Positions 1 through 5,045 of a DNA stretch of 5,045 nt are shown piece by piece (within the stretch, counting starts at the first letter, position 1; every line of letters begins with the position of its first letter). The notes under the pieces are model-generated. The model was given only the letters and a program-made list of their open reading frames with translations. It searched no databases and was not told where the DNA came from. A program made the translations under genes and the position numbers. Origin of the DNA: Balneolaceae bacterium (GTDB taxonomy: Bacteria > Bacteroidota > Rhodothermia > Balneolales > Balneolaceae); contig PWFZ01000389.1 of assembly GCA_003555185.1 (NCBI GenBank), positions 1-5,045 on the forward strand, written 5' to 3'.

Positions 1-592
1 ATCGGACGAGACAGTTGAAGAAGGTGGCAGTATTCAGGGCTTCTATGTAGACAGCATGATGGAAGTTCTTGGCGATCGGGGAGAAAATCTGGCTGATGAT
101 CTATCAGATTCATTTTCTGAATTAAATACGTTTTTTAATCAACTTAACAGAACGCTGGATGATGATTCCCGGGAAAATGTGAGAGGCACGTTTACAAATG
201 TTGAAAGAGCCACTAAAAATATTTCCGACCTTTTGGATGAGAAAAGAGACGAAATTGACAGAGCAATTCAGTCGGGCAGCTCTATGATGAGTGAACTGGA
301 TACGTTAGCCTCAACAAACCGTCCAAAAGTGGATAGTTTGATAACATCACTGGAATACAATATTAAAGAATTGGAGAAGGTGAGGGTTGAAATTGAATCA
401 GCATCGGTAAATCTGAATCAGATTCTCGAAAAAATTAATAATGGTGAAGGAACACTAGGCAAACTGGTAAACGACTCAGGGATGTATGATAATCTTGATG
501 AGCTTTCAGTTGAGCTAAAAGAGCTTGTAAGAGGTATTAACGAAGAGCCGGGCAGATATCTCAAACATATGAGTATCATCGATATATTTTAA
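1..592 (+). CDS. MlaD/MCE-family lipid-transport protein, C-terminal part (5' truncated by window edge)
   Basis: The frame is open from base 2, so the ATG at 56 is almost certainly internal; 196 residues are visible. The first residues (GGSIQGFYVDS) resemble the end of an MCE domain. A long, charged, heptad-like helical stretch follows (about 56-430), as in the needle or coiled-coil tails of MCE proteins. The tail then carries a C-terminal motif, ILEKINNGEGTLGKL (bases 422-466), followed by MYDNL (482-496) and a short ending rich in aromatic and aliphatic residues. This ending is familiar from Bacteroidota-type MlaD proteins. Such proteins are anchored in the inner membrane, work with an MlaE/MlaF-type ABC transporter, and move phospholipids or other lipids across the periplasm. 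The N-terminal membrane anchor and most of the MCE domain lie outside the window, and so would any mlaE/mlaF partners. The family call is inferred from the tail and is fairly secure; the substrate is unknown. Confidence 0.8.
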   Translation, partial: SDETVEEGGSIQGFYVDSMMEVLGDRGENLADDLSDSFSELNTFFNQLNRTLDDDSRENVRGTFTNVERATKNISDLLDEKRDEIDRAIQSGSSMMSELDTLASTNRPKVDSLITSLEYNIKELEKVRVEIESASVNLNQILEKINNGEGTLGKLVNDSGMYDNLDELSVELKELVRGINEEPGRYLKHMSIIDIF

Positions 593-621
593 CAAGGGCT
601 CAATTAATGACTGTTCACTTC

Positions 622-653
622 GTTGCTATTATACGATGGTTATTGTAACTTTT
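622..653 (+). promoter_or_regulatory. candidate Bacteroidota-type promoter for the foldase gene
   Basis: GTTG (622-625) is followed after 20 bases by TAACTTTT (646-653). This approximates the TTTG-N19-TAnnTTTG pattern known for the primary sigma factor of Bacteroidota. One base of the -33 box and the last base of the -7 box deviate. It lies in the only sizeable gap upstream of the foldase gene. The match is weak and the region is AT-rich, so this is a suggestion only. Confidence 0.22.
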
Positions 654-655
654 CA

Positions 656-681
656 GGCTACCAATAAGCCGTTTTAAAACG
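656..681 (+). other. small hairpin followed by a 12-bp perfect palindrome
   Basis: GGCT (656-659) pairs with AGCC (667-670) around a 7-base loop and is followed by GTTTT. From 670 to 681 the sequence CGTTTTAAAACG is a perfect 12-bp palindrome. The 4-bp stem is too short for a convincing terminator of the upstream MCE gene. The palindrome could be a protein-binding site in the leader of the foldase gene. No regulator is indicated, and chance in AT-rich DNA is possible. Confidence 0.25.
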
Positions 682-707
682 ATAAACAAGAAATTTAAAG
701 TAGTTGT

Positions 708-713
708 AGAGGA
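708..713 (+). promoter_or_regulatory. Shine-Dalgarno site of the foldase gene
   Basis: AGAGGA lies five bases before the ATG at 719 and complements the 3' end of 16S rRNA. It is the clearest ribosome-binding site in the window. It supports 719, rather than the in-frame ATG at 728 (residue 4), as the start. Confidence 0.6.
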
Positions 714-718
714 TTTTC

Positions 719-2491
719 ATGGGTGTAATGGAAAAAATGAGAAACAGTACCGCATCAATTTTGTGGATACTGATATTCTCTTTCGGAGTTTTATGGGTGT
801 TAGCTGATACGCAGGTTTTTGATGCCGTGGGACAAGGGCCGACAGCGATGGGTCAGGTTGATGGCGAACCTATTTCAATAGAAGAATACAATCAAAGGGT
901 AAGCTTCTATACCGATCAGTTTAATCAGCAGAACGGAGGCATTATGACTCCCGAAACCCGTTCTTTCTATGAGCAACAGGCTTGGGATGATTTGGTAGCT
1001 GCCAGATTGATAGAGCATAAGATTGATCAACTGGGTATCACAGTTTCAGATAGTGAACTTATCGAAATGATTAGTGGTGACAATCCAGCGCCGTTTATTC
1101 GCCAGCAGTTCCAGCAGGAAGATGGCACAATCGACAGGATTGCCTTGCGGGCGGCCATAGAGTCTCCGGAGAACTCTGAGGTGTGGATGATGATTGAACA
1201 ACAGCTCCGGGATGATCGAAGACAACAAAAAATGAATAATTTCATCGGTTCAGGTCTTCGCGTAAGCAGCCTCGATATCCGAAATGAATTTATTCGCAAC
1301 AACTCATACGCCGACATACAGTACGTACGATTTTCGTATTCCGAAATTTCTGATGATGAAATTTCCGTTTCAGAAAGCGAAATGCGCCAGTATTTGAGAG
1401 ATAATCCTGATCAGTTTAAGCGAAATGAAACGTACCATTTTCGATATGTGAGTTGGGATACTACCCCAACTGAACAGGATACAATGAACACAATTCAAGA
1501 TGTTGAAGAATTACGTGAGCGTTTTGCAGATGCAGTAGATCATGGTCGATTCCTCGAAAGAAATCAGTCTCAAACAAGTTTTCAGGATAGCTTTGTTGAT
1601 CGGGACGAAATCAGAGAAGAGTACAGTCCGGTTCTGGACCTTGCAGTAGGTGAGGTTTCTGAAGTGATTATGATTGACGGGGATCCATACATGTTTAAAA
1701 AAATAGATGAACGAGGCAACGAAATTAAATTCGCGGCTTTCTCATACCAAGTTGAAGCGGATCCTATTGGTACATTAGACCGAATTGCTGAACAAGCAGG
1801 AGAATTCGAATTCTACGCTTCAGAAGATGGATTTGAAACAGAAGCTGAACGCAGAGATCTTGAAATAAGAACAGCATCTGCTACGAAAGGAAGTCCATTT
1901 ATACCGGGAATTGGTCAAAGCCAATTGGTATTAAATGTTTTGGAAAATCTTCGTGTAAATAGAATTTCCGATCCAATTGAACTGGATGACCAGTTTATTG
2001 TTGTGCAGCTTACTGAAATACAAGCTGAGGGTACACGACCTTTTGCTGAAGTTAGCAGTCAAATAGAAAGTATCTTAAAAAATCAGAAGCGCAAAAGTAT
2101 GATGATGGAGCGTGTACAGGGGTTGTACACCGATTCTTCAACGCTTGAAGAATTGGCTGCTGTATCTGATAAAGAAATACTGAACGCAGAAAATATTCGG
2201 TATGGCGCAAATACCATACCGGGAGCGGGGCGTGAACCATCTGTAATCGGTGCTGTTTTTGGATTGGAAGTGGGACAGAGATCCAGTCCAATTCAAGGAC
2301 AAAATGCAGTTTTTGCTGTATATGTAAATGAATTGAGTATGGCAGACCCTGCAGAAATGACTGCAACTGATGCAGCCCAAATCAGAGAGCGGCTTGAACA
2401 ACAAAAATTCTCATCTTTCAATGAGGTCTTTGTTGAGCAATTGAAAGAGGGCGCGAGAATTAGAGATCACAGAAGTCAGTTACTCCGATAA
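719..2491 (+). CDS. SurA/PpiD-like membrane-anchored periplasmic foldase (parvulin-type peptidyl-prolyl isomerase family)
   Basis: The protein has 590 residues. A short basic N-terminus (MEKMRN) precedes one hydrophobic segment at about residues 12-29 with no evident signal-peptidase site, which predicts a single-pass inner-membrane anchor with a periplasmic body, as in PpiD. Residues ~43-195 look like the SurA/PpiD N-terminal chaperone domain (GQVDGEPISIEEYNQRV, then helices). Three parvulin-like stretches follow: ~236-333, ~336-435 and a shorter one at ~485-540. The last two share an IPGxG...V...L.V...S.PI pattern. The usual parvulin active-site signatures (an HIL-type strand with catalytic His, and GGDLG) are not visible, so the protein may act as a chaperone rather than an efficient isomerase. 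The family assists folding of proteins on their way through the periplasm to the outer membrane, which fits the envelope genes on either side. The gene is flanked by a good ribosome-binding site and a strong terminator, so it is probably monocistronic or the last gene of its unit. The family is confident; the exact orthology to ppiD is not, so no symbol is given. Confidence 0.85.
   Translation: MGVMEKMRNSTASILWILIFSFGVLWVLADTQVFDAVGQGPTAMGQVDGEPISIEEYNQRVSFYTDQFNQQNGGIMTPETRSFYEQQAWDDLVAARLIEHKIDQLGITVSDSELIEMISGDNPAPFIRQQFQQEDGTIDRIALRAAIESPENSEVWMMIEQQLRDDRRQQKMNNFIGSGLRVSSLDIRNEFIRNNSYADIQYVRFSYSEISDDEISVSESEMRQYLRDNPDQFKRNETYHFRYVSWDTTPTEQDTMNTIQDVEELRERFADAVDHGRFLERNQSQTSFQDSFVDRDEIREEYSPVLDLAVGEVSEVIMIDGDPYMFKKIDERGNEIKFAAFSYQVEADPIGTLDRIAEQAGEFEFYASEDGFETEAERRDLEIRTASATKGSPFIPGIGQSQLVLNVLENLRVNRISDPIELDDQFIVVQLTEIQAEGTRPFAEVSSQIESILKNQKRKSMMMERVQGLYTDSSTLEELAAVSDKEILNAENIRYGANTIPGAGREPSVIGAVFGLEVGQRSSPIQGQNAVFAVYVNELSMADPAEMTATDAAQIRERLEQQKFSSFNEVFVEQLKEGARIRDHRSQLLR
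1901..2332 (+). repeat. diverged protein-level repeat inside the foldase (two parvulin C-terminal half-units)
   Basis: Residues 395-433 (bases 1901-2017) and 500-538 (bases 2216-2332) align without gaps with 12 identities in 39 positions. These include IPG.G, V, L.V and S.PI, plus a matching final Glu. The unit corresponds to the end of a parvulin fold (helix, then G.vS.Pi turn, then a last strand). A third, weaker relative is at residues ~296-330 (DLAVGEVSEVI...YMFKKID). The DNA itself is not repetitive, so this is old domain duplication. Confidence 0.6.
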
Positions 2492-2517
2492 TCAAATTCC
2501 TGTAGTACAGATTTAAT

Positions 2518-2556
2518 AAAAAGGGTAAGGGATAATCTCTTACCCTTTTTTATTTT
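2518..2556 (+). terminator. strong Rho-independent terminator after the foldase gene
   Basis: The left arm AAAAAGGGTAAG (2518-2529) and right arm CTTACCCTTTTT (2539-2550) are perfectly complementary over 12 bp around a 9-base loop. The loop can itself add a G-U, a G-C and an A-T pair, leaving a 3-base loop. The stem runs into T6 (2546-2551) and then ATTTT. It starts 26 bases after the foldase stop codon. The A5 on the left arm gives a T5 on the other strand, so it could work in both directions, although no minus-strand gene needs it. Confidence 0.92.
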
Positions 2557-2576
2557 GTAGATGTGATGAGAGATTA

Positions 2577-2605
2577 TTGACAAAATATATCCTTGTTAAA
2601 TAAGT
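2577..2605 (+). promoter_or_regulatory. candidate promoter of ribDE
   Basis: TTGACA (2577-2582) is an exact match to the sigma-70 -35 consensus. It lies just after the upstream terminator and 40 bases before the ribD start. The -10 box is unclear: the AT-rich TTAAATAAGT (2596-2605) offers only poor matches at 13-18 bp spacing, and no TAnnTTTG box is seen. Position favours a promoter here because the terminator isolates ribD from the gene before it. Confidence 0.4.
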
Positions 2606-2615
2606 GGTTTAACAA
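2593..2615. promoter_or_regulatory. perfect inverted repeat, possible operator of ribDE
   Basis: TTGTTAAA (2593-2600) and TTTAACAA (2608-2615) are exact reverse complements separated by TAAGTGG. The 23-bp dyad overlaps the likely -10/start region and ends six bases before the ribD GTG. That is where a repressor dimer would act, or where an RNA hairpin would affect initiation. It is followed by no T-tract, so it is not a terminator. It is not an FMN riboswitch, which is a much larger structured RNA. The regulator is unknown. Confidence 0.4.
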
Positions 2616-2621
2616 TTCAAA

Positions 2622-3749
2622 GTGAGTATCAGCGTGAGTCAAAAAGATAAAATATGGATGCAAAAAGCATTAAGCCTTGCAGAAAAAGGCTTGGGATACG
2701 TATCGCCTAACCCAATGGTAGGGTGTGTTATTGTTTCTGCTGAGGGAGACATAATTGGAGAGGGATATCACGAGCGATTCGGGCAGGCTCATGCAGAGGT
2801 TAACGCCGTTCACGCTGTAAAAGATGAATCGTTGCTTAAAGGTGCAACGGCCTATGTTACGCTTGAACCTTGTTCTCACCACGGAAAGACTCCCCCATGT
2901 GCTACCATGCTGGCTGATTTGCCCCTAAAACGAGTTGTCATTGCGATGAAAGATCCATCAACCAAAGTAAATGGGGACGGAATTAAAATTTTAAATGAAA
3001 AGGGTATACAAACGGACACAGGACTTCTGCAAAAAGAGGCTGAAAAACTAAATGAATTTTGGATACACGGCATTGAGCTGAAACGTCCCTTTATAACCCT
3101 TAAAATTGCACAGACAGCTGACGGTTATATTGCAGCTCCGAATGGTGATTCAAAATGGGTGTCGTGCAAGGATTCACGAAAGCTGGTACATCGATGGAGA
3201 AGCCAGTTGGATGCGGTTATGGTTGGGAGAAATACAGCAATGCTTGATAATCCCTCGTTAACCGTCAGGCTTGTTGAAGGGCGACAACCCAAGCGCATTG
3301 TTATTGATGGGCCACTTGAGTTGCCCAGAAATTTAAATCTTTTTTCAGATCAGTTTGAAGAAAAAACAACGGTTATTACATACAATAAAAAGAAGCTGGG
3401 TGAGGAGGGTGATCCTATGCTTAAAATACTTCAAACGAATTATTTTCGTGGAGAAACCATTTGTGTTGATCAAATGAACGGACATGTCTGGTTAAAACAG
3501 GCGATGAAAAAATTATATGAACATGACATTCATTCCATCCTGGTAGAGGGTGGTCAGCAGTTGTCTTCTGCCCTGCTTAAGGCCGGTCTTGTGGATCGTC
3601 TTCAGCTGTTTATCTCTCCGAAAATTCTTGGTGGCGGAACTAAATCAGTCATGAATCTAGGAGTGAATCGTATGGAAGATATAGTACCGTTTAAAGACTT
3701 TGATTGGAACAGGGTTGGGACTGACATGTTGTTAACAGCTAATTTATAG
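2622..3749 (+). CDS. ribD: RibD, bifunctional riboflavin-biosynthesis deaminase/reductase
   Basis: RibD deaminates 2,5-diamino-6-ribosylamino-4(3H)-pyrimidinone 5'-phosphate (EC 3.5.4.26) and then reduces the ribosyl side chain with NADPH (EC 1.1.1.193), acting in the cytoplasm. At 375 residues it has the usual full length. The N-terminal deaminase (about 1-145) shows SPNPMVGCVIV (28-38), the zinc/catalytic HAE at 57-59, and EPCSHHGKTPPC (82-93) with zinc-ligand cysteines 84 and 93. The reductase domain (about 155-375) shows LKIAQTADGYIA (160-171), GDSKWVS (175-181), a VGRNTAMLDNPSLTVR stretch, and late LVEGG and SPKILGGG motifs. Both halves look intact. The start is uncertain: GTG at 2622 gives the longest form, but GTG at 2634 has a weak AAGTGAG seven bases upstream, while 2622 has no ribosome-binding site. 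Both precede the conserved WMQKAL, so activity would not differ. ribE follows after six bases, indicating an operon. Confidence 0.96.
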   Translation: MSISVSQKDKIWMQKALSLAEKGLGYVSPNPMVGCVIVSAEGDIIGEGYHERFGQAHAEVNAVHAVKDESLLKGATAYVTLEPCSHHGKTPPCATMLADLPLKRVVIAMKDPSTKVNGDGIKILNEKGIQTDTGLLQKEAEKLNEFWIHGIELKRPFITLKIAQTADGYIAAPNGDSKWVSCKDSRKLVHRWRSQLDAVMVGRNTAMLDNPSLTVRLVEGRQPKRIVIDGPLELPRNLNLFSDQFEEKTTVITYNKKKLGEEGDPMLKILQTNYFRGETICVDQMNGHVWLKQAMKKLYEHDIHSILVEGGQQLSSALLKAGLVDRLQLFISPKILGGGTKSVMNLGVNRMEDIVPFKDFDWNRVGTDMLLTANL

Positions 3750-3755
3750 AAAATT

Positions 3756-4364
3756 ATGTTTACAGGAATTATATCAGAAGTTGGCAGAATACAGAAGTCG
3801 GAAAAAATTGACGGCGGTAAAAAACTCGTCATAGAGTGCTCGTTTTCTGCCGATGTTCATATTGATGAGAGCATCGCCGTAAATGGCGTTTGTTTAACAG
3901 TGGTGGCATTCGATGAGTCCTCTTTTACTGTGCAATGCGTGGATGAAACCTTGCGAAAAACATCACTAGGTGAGCTACAAGTGGGAGGGCATGTAAATTT
4001 AGAAAGATCATTAACCCTCGAAAAAGCAATTGAAGGTCACATTGTTCAGGGGCATGTTGATACTATTGGCATCATTAAAGAGATAGAAAAAAAAGGAGCT
4101 GACTTATTGGTGACTATTGAATACCCCGAATCTTTTACAGATTATATTGTGGGAAGAGGGAGTGTTTCTGTGGATGGAATAAGCCTTACAGTTGCCCGCA
4201 GCGAGGAAAATAGATTTACTATTGCGATTATCCCCTATACCTGGGAAAACACAAATCTGATCTACAAAAGTGAAGGTGATACAGTGAATCTGGAATTTGA
4301 TGTATTTGGAAAATACATTATTCAGTATCTCGAAAAAAGAATGGGTAATATTCCAAAAGGTTAA
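3756..4364 (+). CDS. ribE: RibE, riboflavin synthase alpha subunit
   Basis: Riboflavin synthase (EC 2.5.1.9) dismutates two 6,7-dimethyl-8-ribityllumazine molecules into riboflavin and the RibD product, which re-enters the pathway. The protein has 202 residues, a normal length, and starts with the hallmark MFTGII, which fixes the start. Two tandem lumazine-binding barrels are visible. The N-terminal one (about 1-97) has ESIAVNGVCLTV (38-49), DETLRKTSLG (63-72) and NLERSL (81-86). GHIVQGHVDT (94-103) forms the junction. The C-terminal barrel (about 98-195) has GSVSVDGISLTV (135-146) and IPYTWENTNL. A final helix mediates trimer formation in the family. There is no Shine-Dalgarno before the ATG. 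The six-base gap from the ribD stop suggests translational coupling. The TAA stop overlaps the stop of the convergent barrel gene. No terminator is seen downstream. Confidence 0.97.
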   Translation: MFTGIISEVGRIQKSEKIDGGKKLVIECSFSADVHIDESIAVNGVCLTVVAFDESSFTVQCVDETLRKTSLGELQVGGHVNLERSLTLEKAIEGHIVQGHVDTIGIIKEIEKKGADLLVTIEYPESFTDYIVGRGSVSVDGISLTVARSEENRFTIAIIPYTWENTNLIYKSEGDTVNLEFDVFGKYIIQYLEKRMGNIPKG

Positions 4365-5045
4365 AATCGCGGCGGCGGTTGACCCGTCGGCGATGAGCTT
4401 CTTTCCAGGTTATTAAGTCCCGGTAATTTTTGGAATAAGTTAGATATCTGGCTGCTATCCAGCGAAAGCCGGAATGAGTAGTACTGAAAGTCGCCAAAGG
4501 GATTAAACTGAAACGAGAGGTTCCAGCACACCATTTGCCTTGTAAGTCTAAACTGAGACGGGGTCAGTTCTTTTTCAATAAAGTCATACCCTATTCTTGT
4601 GCTTACATTCCACTTCTGTGTGAGTTGAAACTGAATATTGCTTGCGTTTAAAACAGCCTGCTTACGGGCATCTTCCTCAAAACGGTACGTCCATCGATAA
4701 CTGAAATCGAGACCAACACTCCAGGGAGAATCAATTGACTGGATGGGACGATCATTAAAATATTGATCGATTGGACTGAAGAACTGTTGATTGTACGGGT
4801 CGTAGGCGCGGTAAGGCGGCGTGTAGGGTCTTGCACCACGCTGACCTCCACTAAAACTTGTAGAGAGGCTTAAACTGTAAGAGAGTGGTTGAAGAAGTTT
4901 TCCATCATCCTGCCATACAAAACGATCAATCTGCCGGTTTGGACCCACTTGTTGGTAAACAGAATAATTCGCATTGGCACTTAACCGGACACGGTCAAAA
5001 AGCCGGGATGAAAGTGTTACGTTTACATTATTAAAGTTGAGGCTG
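4361..5045 (-). CDS. outer-membrane beta-barrel protein, probably LptD (LPS-assembly) C-terminal part, 5' end outside window
   Basis: The minus-strand frame is open from the right edge to the stop at 4361-4363, giving 227 visible residues. The GTG at 4948 is internal, because the reading frame continues upstream with barrel-like sequence (NVNVTLSSRLFDRVRLSANA). Alternating polar and hydrophobic strands rich in Tyr, Phe and Ser recur throughout. The closing section resembles the LptD C-terminus of Bacteroidota-type bacteria: WNVSTRIGYDFIEKE, then a RQMVCW segment, FNPFGDFQYYSFRLSL, and SSQISN. LptD inserts lipopolysaccharide into the outer leaflet with LptE. A Pro/Tyr/Gln-rich insert (bases 4736-4849) probably forms a long loop. 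The chain ends in a Pro/Ser-rich tail with a final Phe. The barrel nature is confident; the LptD identity rests on C-terminal resemblance, and another large barrel is possible. The gene converges on ribE and overlaps its last four bases. Confidence 0.72.
   Translation of the reverse strand, partial: SLNFNNVNVTLSSRLFDRVRLSANANYSVYQQVGPNRQIDRFVWQDDGKLLQPLSYSLSLSTSFSGGQRGARPYTPPYRAYDPYNQQFFSPIDQYFNDRPIQSIDSPWSVGLDFSYRWTYRFEEDARKQAVLNASNIQFQLTQKWNVSTRIGYDFIEKELTPSQFRLTRQMVCWNLSFQFNPFGDFQYYSFRLSLDSSQISNLFQKLPGLNNLERSSSPTGQPPPRF

Noticed and set aside
544..601. GAGCC (544-548) and GGCTC (597-601) as a terminator stem for the MCE gene
   Set aside because: The arms are only 5 bp, about 48 bases apart, and lack a T-tract, so this is not a credible terminator.
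1027..1317. Minus-strand open frames inside the foldase gene (also 1046-1228, 2052-2366, 2138-2404)
   Set aside because: They lie wholly within a well-supported plus-strand gene, have no recognisable domains, and read as shadows of its codons.
1802..1813. GAATTCGAATTC palindrome
   Set aside because: It encodes Glu-Phe-Glu-Phe in the foldase frame and is best explained as coding coincidence.
2492..2621. FMN riboswitch (RFN element) upstream of ribD
   Set aside because: The gap is only 130 bases, about 40 of which are the upstream terminator. I see none of the conserved multi-stem RFN sequence blocks.
2670..3073. Minus-strand open frames within ribD and across the ribD/ribE junction (2670-2882, 2876-3073, 3602-3832)
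   Set aside because: They are antisense to highly conserved RibD/RibE motifs and show no protein-like features of their own.
4366..4394. ATCGC...GCGAT hairpin just past the ribE stop as a terminator
   Set aside because: Only five base pairs close a 19-base loop and no T-tract follows; it is also coding sequence of the convergent gene.
4648..4851. Second minus-strand frame of 67 codons within the barrel gene
   Set aside because: It overlaps the barrel gene in another frame. The barrel frame stays open to the window edge and has clear strand periodicity, while this one does not.

Overview
The window carries five genes of an ordinary envelope and vitamin-synthesis neighbourhood. They appear to come from a diderm (outer-membrane-bearing) bacterium of the Bacteroidota/Balneolota type. 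That placement is an inference from the style of the proteins: an MCE protein with a long coiled-coil tail ending in a GEGTLGKL...YDNL motif, a PpiD-like membrane-anchored foldase with degenerate parvulin repeats, and an LptD-like barrel with a CW...P.G...Y C-terminus. The moderate, roughly 40% G+C content and weak ribosome-binding sites fit this. No rRNA or other strong marker is present, so genus-level placement is not possible.

Layout. (1) 1-592 (+) is the C-terminal part of an MlaD/MCE-domain lipid-transport protein, cut by the left edge. (2) 593-718 is a 126-base gap with a candidate promoter, a small hairpin with a 12-bp palindrome, and a good Shine-Dalgarno site. (3) 719-2491 (+) is a 590-residue, single-pass, periplasmic SurA/PpiD-like chaperone. 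(4) 2492-2621 is a gap with a strong intrinsic terminator, then a TTGACA-type candidate promoter overlapped by a perfect 8+8 bp inverted repeat. (5) 2622-3749 and 3756-4364 (+) are ribD and ribE, a two-gene riboflavin operon. (6) 4361-5045 (-) is the 3' part of a convergent outer-membrane barrel gene, probably lptD, cut by the right edge. Its stop codon overlaps that of ribE in a shared TTAA.

How the genes relate. The MCE protein, the foldase and the barrel protein all belong to outer-membrane biogenesis and maintenance: lipid traffic, folding of secreted and outer-membrane proteins, and lipopolysaccharide insertion. RibD and RibE catalyse the deaminase/reductase steps and the final step of riboflavin synthesis. 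The other steps (GTP cyclohydrolase II/DHBP synthase, lumazine synthase) are not encoded here. I found no mobile element, CRISPR array, tRNA, rRNA, defence system or other clearly novel system. The observations most worth a second look are the dyad over the rib promoter, the repeated non-canonical parvulin units in the foldase, and the terminator-less convergent junction with shared stop codons.
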